DNA of 64,000 bases from Micromonospora sp. WMMD1120. GTDB lineage: Bacteria > Actinomycetota > Actinomycetes > Mycobacteriales > Micromonosporaceae. The notes under the pieces are model-generated. The model saw nothing but the letters and a program-made list of their open reading frames with translations. It was not told the origin of the DNA and ran no database searches. A program made the translations under genes and the position numbers. Shown here one piece after another: positions 9,523-17,361 of this stretch. How positions within the stretch are numbered: the first letter of the stretch is position 1; every line of letters begins with the position of its first letter. The DNA is taken from assembly GCF_029626235.1 (NCBI RefSeq), contig NZ_JARUBO010000005.1:6668001-6732000 (forward strand). The letters are read 5' to 3'.

Positions 9523-9560
9523 GTCGGGTCCTTCCGGATCGATGTGACGCCGGCAGGAGG

Positions 9561-9932
9561 TCATGCGAAGGCGCCGACGATGGCGCCGATGGCGAGCAGC
9601 TTGATCAGCCAATCGGCGCCGTGCAGTGTCGCGCTGCGGACCGGCACGTTCTCCCAGACGACCGAGCCGGCCAGCAGGACGACCGGCAGGGCCCAGAGTG
9701 CCAGGCCCAGCAGCACACCGGCGGCCAGACCTGACCAGTCCCCGGCGATCAGCAGTCCCGCGGTCAGCGTGGCCGTGACAGCGTTCCGCAGCGCCTCGGC
9801 GATGACCTGCCACGCCTGCGGGCGCGTGGGCGCCGTTTCCACCACGGCGGGCGCCGCGGGCACGACCGAGTAGAACGCGAAGCTGACGATGGCGGCGACC
9901 AGCGTCGCGACCGAGATCCCCACGACGACCAC
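9561..9932 (-). CDS. Four-helix membrane protein (DUF1761-like)
   Basis: A 123-residue protein with four predicted membrane helices and the spacing of DUF1761 proteins, including a conserved-looking helix [21 protein letters not shown] near the C-terminus. Function unknown. The start is GTG with GGGG-rich sequence upstream. It is transcribed divergently from a TetR gene, and its promoter has a TTGACA -35 inside an operator-like dyad, so it is the likely repressed target. Confidence 0.65.
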   Translation of the reverse strand: MVVVGISVATLVAAIVSFAFYSVVPAAPAVVETAPTRPQAWQVIAEALRNAVTATLTAGLLIAGDWSGLAAGVLLGLALWALPVVLLAGSVVWENVPVRSATLHGADWLIKLLAIGAIVGAFA

Positions 9933-9950
9933 AACCCCGACCCCCTTATA

Positions 9951-9964
9951 GTACCGCAGGGTAC
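9951..9964. promoter_or_regulatory. Operator-like dyad 1 (GTACC-N4-GGTAC)
   Basis: A perfect 5-bp inverted repeat with a 4-base spacer in the divergent region between the membrane-protein gene and the TetR gene. It shares the GTAC-centred design of dyad 2; the centres are 45 bp apart. Confidence 0.55.
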
Positions 9965-9975
9965 TAATTGCGGAC

Positions 9976-10005
9976 AGCGTAGGAGCGCAATTAAAGTACT
10001 GTCAA
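9976..10005 (-). promoter_or_regulatory. Sigma-70-type promoter of the membrane-protein gene
   Basis: On the minus strand TTGACA (10005-10000) is followed after 18 bases by TACGCT (9981-9976), a good actinobacterial promoter pair placed upstream of the GTG at 9932. The -35 box lies inside dyad 2, so binding there would block RNA polymerase. Confidence 0.5.
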
Positions 10006-10009
10006 GTAC
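9996..10009. promoter_or_regulatory. Operator-like dyad 2 (GTACT-N4-AGTAC)
   Basis: A perfect 5-bp inverted repeat with a 4-base spacer, overlapping the -35 box of the divergent gene and lying 12 bases before the TetR start. Probably the site of autoregulation and repression by the adjacent TetR protein. Confidence 0.6.
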
Positions 10010-10021
10010 CGAATTTGGAGG

Positions 10022-10681
10022 ATGGTCATCACCGAGTCAACCGCACGTCGGCGTGGACGTCCCAGCGGCACTCGCGGCGCCGAGCTCCTCGGCGTCGCAC
10101 GCGAACTGTTCCTGACGCACGGCTTCGCGGCCACGACGATGGACGCGGTCGCCGCCGCGGCCCGCATCTCCAAGGCGTCGCTCTACGCACAGCACCCGTC
10201 GAAGGGCGCCCTCTACGCCGCGGTGGTCACCGACTGGGCGAGCCGAGGACGCGACGCGATGCGACCGCACCTCGACGCGCTGGTCGCCGCGCCGGATCTG
10301 CCGGCCGCGCTCGGCCGCTTCGGGCGCACGCTGCAGGCGGCGGTGCTGAGCTCCGGCGTGCTCCGCATGCGACGGCTGGTCGCGGCCGAGGCCGACCGGC
10401 ATCCCGAGGTGGCCGCCCGCTACGCCAGCGAGAGTTGGGACCGCAACATCGCCGCCCTCGCCGCCGCCCTCGCCGAGCTGCACGACCGTGGCAGCCTCCG
10501 GGTGGACGACCCGGCCGTGGCGGCGCAGCAGTTCACGTGGCTGCTGCTCGGCGCGGCCCTCAACGACCGGACCCTGCGGGGCGAGATCGCGCCACAGGAG
10601 GACCTGTCCACAACGGCCGATGCCGCCGTCGCGACCTTCCTCGCCCGCTACGGCCCAGCCGGAGTCGCACCGCGACGCTGA
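10022..10681 (+). CDS. TetR-family transcriptional regulator
   Basis: A 219-residue repressor. The TetR HTH covers residues about 15-60 (AELLGVARELFLTHGFAATT, then ISKASLYAQHPSKGALYAAVV). The C-terminal ligand domain resembles the AcrR/PsrA-like TetR_C type with EDLSTTADAAVATFLARY at the end. GGAGG abuts the ATG with no spacer, so translation may be inefficient. The two GTAC dyads upstream are the expected operators. Confidence 0.88.
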   Translation: MVITESTARRRGRPSGTRGAELLGVARELFLTHGFAATTMDAVAAAARISKASLYAQHPSKGALYAAVVTDWASRGRDAMRPHLDALVAAPDLPAALGRFGRTLQAAVLSSGVLRMRRLVAAEADRHPEVAARYASESWDRNIAALAAALAELHDRGSLRVDDPAVAAQQFTWLLLGAALNDRTLRGEIAPQEDLSTTADAAVATFLARYGPAGVAPRR

Positions 10682-10704
10682 CGGAGCGCTGCCGATCGGC
10701 ATGC

Positions 10705-10905
10705 TCATCGCCGGAGGCGCCGTTCGCGTAGCCAGACCAGCACCACCATGGCGATGTTGACCGCGCCGAGGATCAGCACCGTCGCGTCCCCGGAGTCGGT
10801 GGACCGGTCGATCGCGTAGGGCTCGCCGTCCGCCAGCACCGTGTTGACGATCCCGAACAGGACGTTGTTGGCGACGTGGAACGCGACCGGCCGATGCTTG
10901 GCCGG
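10705..10905 (-). pseudogene. C-terminal remnant of a CPBP (CAAX-type) intramembrane protease
   Basis: Directly after the stop of the SGNH gene, the same minus-strand frame reads KHRPVAFHVANNVLFGIV and then a last membrane helix (LILGAVNIAMVVLVWL) ending in Arg-rich residues. HxxxN is the last catalytic motif of CPBP intramembrane metalloproteases. The E-E-x-x-x-R motif and the first several helices are absent and there is no start, so this is only the final quarter of a gene. Confidence 0.6.
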
Positions 10906-12084
10906 TCAGGAGCCGTACTCGACGAAGGGACCGTCGGCGCGGAACGCCCGCTGCGCGAAGCGTTCACCGATGCGCAGGTGGGTGGCGGTGTCCGGGTGTA
11001 GTTGGTCGGGCAGCGGCAGCTCGGCGAAGTCGGCCTCGCCGTAGAGGCCGAGGCCGTCGAGGTGGTGCAGGTTCGGATCGTCCACCGCGCGCTGGGTGGT
11101 GATACGGGCCAACTCGTCGCGGACGACGCCGAGGGTGAGTTTCCCGCTCGCCCGTTCCGCCGGGTCGCCGGTGGCCCGGAAGCTCACCTGACCGGCGGCG
11201 AGGGCGGTGAGGTCGAACGTGCCGGGGCCGGGGGTGTCCTCGTGGATGGGGCAGTAGATCGGTGACACGACGAGCAACGGCGTGCTCGGATGCCCCTCCC
11301 GGATGGTGTCGAGGAAGCCGTGTACGGCCGGGGTGAAGGCGCGCAGCCGCATCAGGTCGGCGTTGACCAGGTTGATGCCGATCTTCACGCTGATGAGGTC
11401 TGCCGGCGTGTCCCGCATGGTGCGGGCGGTGAACGGGTCGAGCATCGCGCTGCCGCCGAAGCCGAGGTTGATCAGGTCGACGCCGCCGAGGGACGCGGCG
11501 ACAGCGGGCCAGATGGCGGTGGGGTTGGTGGCGTTGGAGCCCTGACTGATGGAACTGCCGTGGTGCAGCCACACGCGGCGTCCCCGCTGCGGCGTGGGCG
11601 CCACCGGAGCGTCGGTACGCAGGGCGACGAGTTCGGTGGTCTCGCGGTGCGGCAGCCAGATCTCGATGTCCTTCACCCGGTCGGGCAGGCCGGTGAAGCG
11701 GACGGTGCCGGGTGGACCGGACCGGCGCTCCGTGGTCCCGCTTGCCATGTCGATGATCTCCGTGTCGCCGCCGGCGGCACTGGCCTGGTCCGTCAGCTGG
11801 CCGTCGACGAGCAGGTCGTAGACGCCGTCGGGGCGGGACGGCAGGCCCTTGTGGACGACGCGGGTGGGCAGCGTGTCGAGTTCGACGGAGGTGGCGCGGG
11901 TCCGGAAGGCCAGCCGCACCCCGGAGGGTTGGGACTCCACCATCGTGAGCTGGTCGTCGGTGTACTGGGCACGGGCCCAGGCGGGCAGGCGGTGCGGCAG
12001 CACACCGCGCCGGGTGTGCTGCAGGTCGAGCGCGCCGCGCAGAAGCTCGGTGCTGATCGGGGTGGTGATCCAGGTGTGGGTCAT
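10906..12084 (-). CDS. SGNH/GDSL-family esterase
   Basis: A 392-residue hydrolase with an N-terminal beta-sandwich of about 170 residues and a C-terminal SGNH domain. Block I is HHGSSISQGSN with Ser as nucleophile; GFGGSAMLDP supplies the block II Gly, IGINLVN the block III Asn, and DQLHPD the Asp-His pair. The layout resembles acetyl-xylan or GDSL-like lipases with a carbohydrate-esterase-type N domain. No signal peptide is seen if translation starts at MTHTWITT; an upstream in-frame start would add 23 residues without creating one. Probably cytosolic deacylation of a small ester. Confidence 0.8.
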   Translation of the reverse strand: MTHTWITTPISTELLRGALDLQHTRRGVLPHRLPAWARAQYTDDQLTMVESQPSGVRLAFRTRATSVELDTLPTRVVHKGLPSRPDGVYDLLVDGQLTDQASAAGGDTEIIDMASGTTERRSGPPGTVRFTGLPDRVKDIEIWLPHRETTELVALRTDAPVAPTPQRGRRVWLHHGSSISQGSNATNPTAIWPAVAASLGGVDLINLGFGGSAMLDPFTARTMRDTPADLISVKIGINLVNADLMRLRAFTPAVHGFLDTIREGHPSTPLLVVSPIYCPIHEDTPGPGTFDLTALAAGQVSFRATGDPAERASGKLTLGVVRDELARITTQRAVDDPNLHHLDGLGLYGEADFAELPLPDQLHPDTATHLRIGERFAQRAFRADGPFVEYGS

Positions 12085-12143
12085 GTTCTCGATCCGTGGC
12101 TCGGTGTGACATGGTCCGCGCCCGGCGGCAACCGGGTCCGCTG

Positions 12144-12746
12144 TTACAGCCAATCGTGTTCGCGGGCGTAGCGGGCCGCTTCGTGACGTGTCCGGGTCTG
12201 GGTCTTCCGCATGGCGTTGGACAGGTAGTTGCGGACGGTCCCCGGGGCGAGGTGCAGCCGGACGGCGATGTCGGCGACCGAGTAGCCCTCACCCGTGACC
12301 CGTAGGACGTCGGCCTCACGATCGGTGAGGGGGTTGTCCTCGGTGACCGCGAGCGCGGACACGTCCGGGTCGATCCAGCGCTTACCCGCGTGCAGGGTGG
12401 CGATGACGGAGGAGATGTGCGCCGGCTCGGCGGACTTGCTGACGAAGCCCTGGACGCCGAGCTTCAACGCCTTGCGCAGCACGCCGGGGCGGGCGTGCCG
12501 GGTCAGCATGAGGACCACCTGGTCCGGGCGCGTACGCCGGATCTCGGCGACCGCGCCCAGGCCGTCCACTCCCGGCATCTCCAGGTCGATGACCAGCACG
12601 TCGGGCTCGTGCCGCACTGTGGCAGCGACGGCCGTCGCGGCGTCGGACGCCTCGGCGAGAACGGTGATGTCGCCCTCCATCGGCAGCAGCGCGGCCAGGG
12701 CCGTACGCAGCAGCGCCTCGTCGTCGGCGAGCACGATCCTGGTCAT
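12144..12746 (-). CDS. NarL/LuxR-type response regulator (DesR-like)
   Basis: A 200-residue two-domain regulator. The receiver domain starts RIVLADDEALLR with the DD acidic pair, has the phospho-acceptor Asp in VLVIDLEMPGVDG, and the switch Lys in GFVSKSAEP. The C-terminal LuxR HTH covers LTDREADVLRVTGEGYSVADIAVRL and TVRNYLSNAMRK. The start ATG overlaps the kinase stop by four bases, giving coupled synthesis. The likely target is the divergent ABC exporter. Confidence 0.92.
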   Translation of the reverse strand: MTRIVLADDEALLRTALAALLPMEGDITVLAEASDAATAVAATVRHEPDVLVIDLEMPGVDGLGAVAEIRRTRPDQVVLMLTRHARPGVLRKALKLGVQGFVSKSAEPAHISSVIATLHAGKRWIDPDVSALAVTEDNPLTDREADVLRVTGEGYSVADIAVRLHLAPGTVRNYLSNAMRKTQTRTRHEAARYAREHDWL

Positions 12747-13888
12747 CGGCCGGCGCTCCGCCGCCTGCCGGCACGCACGGTGGGGAACACCGCCGCCGTA
12801 CGGAACTCGTCCTCCTGCTGTTCCACCGTCAGCTCCCCTCCGTCGCCCGCCACCCGTTGCCGGAGTGCGGCCAGTCCTCTCAGCTCGGGCGGCGAGGTCG
12901 CGGTCACGCCGTCGTTGGCGATGGTGATGCCCGACTCGGCGAGCGTGATCCGCACCTGGGTGGCCTGCGCGTGGCGCAGGATGTTCGTGGTCGTCTCGCG
13001 CAGCACCTGCCCGAGCAGTTCGCTGAAGCGGGCGTCGACCTCGGCCTCCCGGGTCACCCGCACCCGGATGCCGGCCGCCTCGAACAGGTTCTTGGCGTTC
13101 TCGATCTCCGCGGTGAGGTTGAGCCGCCGTTGCGCGTAGGCCAACTCCTTGGTCTGCGCGATGGTGTCGCTGACCAACCCGTACGTCTCCCGCAGTTCCC
13201 TCTCCGCCCGCGCGGTGTCGCGGAGCAGCAGTCGCTGCGCCAGGGCGATCTTCAATTTCACCACGTGCAGGGTGTGGCCCTGGATGTCGTGCAGGTCGCT
13301 GGCGAAGCGGACGCGTTCGCGGATCACCGCGAGTTCCGCTTCCCGCTCCCGGGTCTGCTCCAGTTCCCGGATGAGGTCGAAGAACCGTTCGCCCACGATC
13401 GTGAAGACCGTCACGATGATGGTCAGGACGGTCGGAATGAGAACGTAGGTGAGCAGCACGGCACCGATGTCGTCCCGCTGCACCAGCAGTCGCGTCGCGC
13501 CGACGGCGGCGACGTAGCCGAAGAGCCCGGCCAGAGCGCGCTTCCGGTGCCGCCGGACCTCGCGCATGGCGAGGGAGCCCACCGCGCAGAACCCCCAGTA
13601 GGCGTTGGGGCTGGCGGTCACCAGGACCCCCAGCGGCCACACCACCCCCGCCACGACCAGGCACGGCCGCGCCACCCGCGCCAGGTCGTCGGCCGTCCAC
13701 CGCTCGAACGCCACCACCGCCGCCACAGCTCCGGGCCCCAGGATGATCACATGCCACCAGGTACGCGCGTCGACGTAGAGCAGGACCACCGCGGCGAACA
13801 CCACGGGCGGTAGCGAGGTGGCGAGGTTGAGTCGGCGCAGTCTTCCCTGCGTCGACTCGGTGTAGCGCGGCGACGTGGCGGTCACCAC
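12743..13888 (-). CDS. DesK-type sensor histidine kinase
   Basis: A 381-residue kinase. Residues about 20-165 hold five or so membrane helices without a large external domain, typical of intramembrane-sensing DesK proteins. The HisKA_3 helix carries DLHDIQGHTLH with the phospho-His, and the ATPase domain has ETTTNILRHA (N-box) and a shortened G-box around GDGGELTV. Start is one of two tandem GTG codons. DesK-type sensors often respond to membrane stress or to drugs carried by the neighbouring exporter. Confidence 0.9.
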   Translation of the reverse strand: MVTATSPRYTESTQGRLRRLNLATSLPPVVFAAVVLLYVDARTWWHVIILGPGAVAAVVAFERWTADDLARVARPCLVVAGVVWPLGVLVTASPNAYWGFCAVGSLAMREVRRHRKRALAGLFGYVAAVGATRLLVQRDDIGAVLLTYVLIPTVLTIIVTVFTIVGERFFDLIRELEQTREREAELAVIRERVRFASDLHDIQGHTLHVVKLKIALAQRLLLRDTARAERELRETYGLVSDTIAQTKELAYAQRRLNLTAEIENAKNLFEAAGIRVRVTREAEVDARFSELLGQVLRETTTNILRHAQATQVRITLAESGITIANDGVTATSPPELRGLAALRQRVAGDGGELTVEQQEDEFRTAAVFPTVRAGRRRSAGR

Positions 13889-13925
13889 CCCAGTATTGGG
13901 CAGCCAGGAACCGCGAACAGTGACA

Positions 13926-13951
13926 CCACGTCACATCCGGTGGTGACGTGG
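13926..13951. promoter_or_regulatory. Operator-like dyad CCACGTCAC-N8-GTGACGTGG
   Basis: A perfect 9-bp inverted repeat with an 8-base spacer in the 104-bp divergent region between the kinase and the ABC exporter ATPase. Position and symmetry suggest a response-regulator dimer site. Confidence 0.6.
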
Positions 13952-13992
13952 CGCCACTGACGGGGAGGCCGCGTCCGCGCTGTCATTGGCCC

Positions 13993-14874
13993 ATGTCCAC
14001 CACACCAGTCATCGAAGTCGACCGGCTGAACCTCACCTACGGCGACTTCCACGCCGTCAGGGAGCTCTCCTTCGAGGTACGGCCCGGAGAGCTGTACGCG
14101 CTGCTGGGCACCAACGGCGCCGGCAAGACGTCGACCCTGGAGGTCGTCGAGGGCCACCGGAGGCCGACCTCGGGCTCGGTACGCGTCTTCGGGCACAGCC
14201 CCGACGACCGTCGGGCGGTCCGTCCCCGGACGGGGGTGATGCTCCAGGAGAGCGGATTCTCCCCGGACCTCACCGTCCGTGAGTCAGTCGGCCTGATCGG
14301 CCGGCTCACCCGACGCACCGACGACGTCGACCGGGTGCTCGACGTGGTCGACCTCACCGGTCGGGCCGGCCGCAGGGTGTCCCAGCTGTCCGGCGGGGAG
14401 AAACGCCGGCTGGACTTCGCCACAGCGGTCTACGGCACCCCGGAGCTGATCGTCCTGGACGAGCCGACCACCGGTCTCGACATCCAGTCCCGCGACGCCG
14501 TCTGGGCCACCGTCGACCGGCTGCGGGAGAACGGTTCCACGATCGTGCTCACCACGCACTACCTGGAGGAGGCGCAGCAGCGCGCCGACCGGATCGGACT
14601 CATGCACGACGGCGCCCTGCACCGCGAGGGCACCGTCTCCGAGCTGACCCGCACCCTTCCCGGCATGATCCGCTTCTCCCTGACCGCGCCGGTGCCGCCA
14701 CTACCACTGCCGGCGGCCGTCGACGCGGACGGAAAGGTCACCGTCGAGTCCTTCGAACTGCAGAATGATCTGCACCTCCTGCTCGGCTGGGCCCAGGAGC
14801 ACGCCGTGGAGCTGCGCGACCTGGCGGCGGGACCGACCCGACTCGACGACGTGTTCCGCGCCATCAACAGTTGA
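13993..14874 (+). CDS. ABC exporter ATPase
   Basis: A 293-residue ATPase with Walker A GTNGAGKTS, Q-loop LQESGFSPDLTVRE, signature LSGGEKRRLD, Walker B LIVLDEPTTGLD and H-loop LTTHYLEEA. The C-terminal part of about 90 residues fits drug or lipid exporters of the CcmA/NatA group. It is divergent from the two-component genes and shares their dyad-containing promoter region. The ATG is supported by the start of family homology (TPVIEVDRLNLTYG). Confidence 0.9.
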   Translation: MSTTPVIEVDRLNLTYGDFHAVRELSFEVRPGELYALLGTNGAGKTSTLEVVEGHRRPTSGSVRVFGHSPDDRRAVRPRTGVMLQESGFSPDLTVRESVGLIGRLTRRTDDVDRVLDVVDLTGRAGRRVSQLSGGEKRRLDFATAVYGTPELIVLDEPTTGLDIQSRDAVWATVDRLRENGSTIVLTTHYLEEAQQRADRIGLMHDGALHREGTVSELTRTLPGMIRFSLTAPVPPLPLPAAVDADGKVTVESFELQNDLHLLLGWAQEHAVELRDLAAGPTRLDDVFRAINS

Positions 14875-14900
14875 TCCACTTCTCCGAGAGGTCCAGCACC

Positions 14901-15620
14901 GTGTTGTCCATCGCGTCCAGCGAGCTGATCCAGATCTTCCGCAACCGGCTGGTGCTGATCACCAGCCTCATCATCCCGGCGGCGGTGTCCGCGTTCTTCG
15001 TCCGTCAGCACGACACCTACGCCGCCCTCGGGAGCCTCGGCTACGTCGCCGCGATCGTGCTGTTCACGATCACCGCGTTCGGGCTCTACACCACGGCCGT
15101 CACCACCCTGGCGTCCCGGCGGCAGAACCTCTTCCTCAAGCGGCTGCGCTCCACTGCCGAGAGCGACGCCGGCATCCTCGCCGGTTTGCTGCTGCCCGTA
15201 CTCCTGCTCACCGTGGTACAGGTGACGGCGATCCTGACCGCCCTGGCCGTGGTCGCCGGTGGCCCGGACAACGTCGTCCTGCTGGTGGTGGCGGCCCTCG
15301 CGGCAGTGGCCATGTTGATCGCATTGGCCCTGGCCACGGCCGGGTTGACGAACTCCCCCGAACACGCCCAGGTCACCACCCTGCCCGTCACCCTCGGTGT
15401 GATCGCCGTGGCGAGCTGGGTCGGCATCTCCGGCACCGAGAGCCTCGCCTGGCTCAAGCGGCTGCTGCCCGGCGGAGCGGCCACCGAGCTGACGATGAAC
15501 GCCTGGAACGGCGGCGTCGCCGTCGTCGACTCCCTGCTCCTGCTCGCGCCCACGCTCGGCTGGGTCGTCATCGCCGTCATCCTCGCCACCCGACTCTTCC
15601 GCTGGGAGCCCCGCCGATGA
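14901..15620 (+). CDS. ABC-2 type exporter permease
   Basis: A 239-residue integral membrane protein with six predicted helices: first near ITSLIIPAAVSAFF, then paired helices near LLLPVLLLTVVQV and LVVAALAAVAMLIAL, and the last near LGWVVIAVILATRLF. The segment ASRRQNLFLKRLRSTAES between helices 2 and 3 is the typical coupling region. The GTG start is chosen for the GAGAGG about nine bases upstream. Pairs with the preceding ATPase; its stop overlaps the GPP34 start. Confidence 0.85.
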   Translation: MLSIASSELIQIFRNRLVLITSLIIPAAVSAFFVRQHDTYAALGSLGYVAAIVLFTITAFGLYTTAVTTLASRRQNLFLKRLRSTAESDAGILAGLLLPVLLLTVVQVTAILTALAVVAGGPDNVVLLVVAALAAVAMLIALALATAGLTNSPEHAQVTTLPVTLGVIAVASWVGISGTESLAWLKRLLPGGAATELTMNAWNGGVAVVDSLLLLAPTLGWVVIAVILATRLFRWEPRR

Positions 15621-16294
15621 CCACCGCACCCCGGGCCGACACCCCGACCCTCGCCGAGGACCTCCTCCTGCTGTTCCAACCCGCATCCGGAACCATCGCC
15701 GGCGAGAACACCCTCTTCTACGTCCTCGGTGGAGCCGTCCTCGCCGACCTCGCCCTCGGCGACCACCTGACCGCCGAGGCCAAGGGGCGGGTCGGCAGCG
15801 TGCCGGGGCATCCGCCGTCGGACGGCCTCCTGCGGTCGGCGTGGGACTACCTCGCCGCGAAACCCCGAGGGGTGCAGACGGCCCTGGCGGCGATCGGTCC
15901 CACCCTGCGCGAGCCGGTGCTGCGGCGGCTCATCGCGCGCGGTGATATCGACCAGGAGCCCCACAAGGTGCTCGGCCTGTTCCGCACCACGGTTCTGCGC
16001 GACGGCCGGACCGAACGCCGGCCACGCCTCCTCGCCGACGTCCGGCGGGTGCTCGTGGACGGCGCGGAGCCGCCGGCCCGGGTCGCCGCGCTCGCGGCGC
16101 TGCTCTCCGCGAGCGGGACGCTCCCGCAGTTCCACCGGGAGATCCCGTGGACGTCACCGGTGATCAACCGGGCCAAGGAACTCGAGCGGGGCGACTGGGG
16201 CGCCGACGCCGCCGGTGCGGCCGTGACGCGTACCGTGACGGCCACTGTCGTCAACAGCGCCATCGGGGCCATCACCGTGCTCCCGCGAAGCTAG
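15617..16294 (+). CDS. GPP34 (GOLPH3-like) family protein
   Basis: A 225-residue helical protein. LAEDLLLLFQPASG at the start and LFYVLGGAVLADLAL are the hallmarks of GPP34, whose eukaryotic member GOLPH3 binds phosphatidylinositol 4-phosphate on Golgi membranes. Bacterial members are of unknown function and common in Actinobacteria. It overlaps the permease stop by four bases (ATGA), so it belongs to the exporter operon and may act at the membrane with it. Confidence 0.85.
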   Translation: MTTAPRADTPTLAEDLLLLFQPASGTIAGENTLFYVLGGAVLADLALGDHLTAEAKGRVGSVPGHPPSDGLLRSAWDYLAAKPRGVQTALAAIGPTLREPVLRRLIARGDIDQEPHKVLGLFRTTVLRDGRTERRPRLLADVRRVLVDGAEPPARVAALAALLSASGTLPQFHREIPWTSPVINRAKELERGDWGADAAGAAVTRTVTATVVNSAIGAITVLPRS

Positions 16295-16414
16295 CGCCGA
16301 CGCGCGTGGCCCCGATGCCCAGCCGACGGTGACAGTTCGGCGCCCGTCAGGCGTGCGCAGACATCGAGCAACCCGTCCTGTCTCTCCGGGGATTTCTCGG
16401 CATTCCCCGGTCGC

Positions 16415-16530
16415 CAGGCGCGTTGCCGTCGACCGTCACCTCCCGCTCGTTGGCACCCATGCGGCCGAGACCGACGTTCAGCACGACTGTGTCGTACGGG
16501 CCGAGCTTCTGCGCATCAGCCACGCGGCCA
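16415..16530 (-). pseudogene. Fragment of a short-chain dehydrogenase
   Basis: On the minus strand one frame reads ...VADAQKLGPYDTVVLNVGLG and then REVTVDG, resembling the stretch around the NAG strand of NAD(P)-dependent SDR proteins (LGRFD-VVHNAG...VTVDG). Only about 35 residues survive; no Rossmann glycine motif, no YxxxK and no start are present. Confidence 0.35.
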
Positions 16531-16561
16531 CCGCCGTGGCCGAGGCGGTCCTGGTCACGGC

Positions 16562-16810
16562 GCCGGTCTGGCGACCTGGCTCGGGGTGACCATCATCGGT
16601 GGCGAGTTGGCCACGGGTGCCGCGCTGCGCGGCACCTGGAACATCCTTCCGCTCGTGCTGCTCAGCCTCGGCGCGGCGGTGTTAGCGGTCGGCTGGACAC
16701 CTCGTTGGACGATGCTCGTCGGCGGCCTGCCCACCACCGGTGGTTTTCTCCTGCTGGTCACCGCCGAGAGCATCGCGGCGCCGGTCCGGCGTCGGCGCGT
16801 CGGCCTGACC
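16562..16810 (+). pseudogene. Fragment of an ABC-2 permease (polyketide-antibiotic exporter type)
   Basis: One plus-strand frame reads GLATWLGV, ELATGAALRGTWN, PLVLLSLGAAVLAVGW and GGFLLLVTAESIAAP, the pattern of the last third of large exporter permeases annotated as polyketide antibiotic transporters. No start or ATPase partner is present and the frame decays after about 75 residues, so this is a remnant. The rest of the 16.3-16.9 kb stretch shows no other gene. Confidence 0.45.
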
Positions 16811-16899
16811 GCCGTCACGCCGTTGCGAGGAATCCTCGCGTGTGACCGTCGCATGCTCCAGAGTCAGAATAAGAAGCCATCGATAGGCGGGAGTGAACC

Positions 16900-17268
16900 A
16901 TGTCGGCGGAACAGGTGATCACGGCGGCGTTGGCAGCAGGGGCGGGCGCGGGGCTGAAGGACACCGCCTCGGCGGTGGTGCAGGACGCGTACGCGGGTTT
17001 GAAGGATCTGCTCAAGCACCGGTTCGGCGACCGCGAGGGTACGGCGGCGCGGGCGTTGGCGGCCGACGAGACGGACCCCGGTGTGTGGCAAGCCCGGATC
17101 GGAGAGGCCCTGGTCACGTCCGGCGCCGACGGCGACGAGCGGGTCCTCGCCGCCGCGCGCCGACTGTTGGACCTGGCTGACCCGGTGGGCAAGTTCCGTG
17201 TCGACGCCCACGCGGCCAAGGGTGTGCAGATCGGTGACCACACCACCCAGAACAACACCTTCTCCTGA
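16900..17268 (+). CDS. Small helical protein ending in a RHIM-like amyloid motif
   Basis: A 122-residue protein. The first 100 residues are helical and Ala-rich (AALAAGAGAGLKDTASAVV, a TPR- or Bell-like helical adaptor by appearance). The last 15 residues are GVQIGDHTTQNNTFS, matching the RHIM-like pattern V-Q-I/V-G-x-H-x-x-Q-x-N-x-F known from actinobacterial amyloid signalling sequences. GGGAG is six bases before the ATG. First gene of a three-gene plus-strand run; the third gene carries the same motif, so the two products probably co-assemble. Confidence 0.75.
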   Translation: MSAEQVITAALAAGAGAGLKDTASAVVQDAYAGLKDLLKHRFGDREGTAARALAADETDPGVWQARIGEALVTSGADGDERVLAAARRLLDLADPVGKFRVDAHAAKGVQIGDHTTQNNTFS

Positions 17269-17361
17269 CCCGGACCGGCCGCCGAGGCCGGCCCACCGGT
17301 TTGACGTCCGCGCGGCCGGTGCGGTGTTGGCCGGTGATCGCCGTACTCGAACGGAGGCCCG

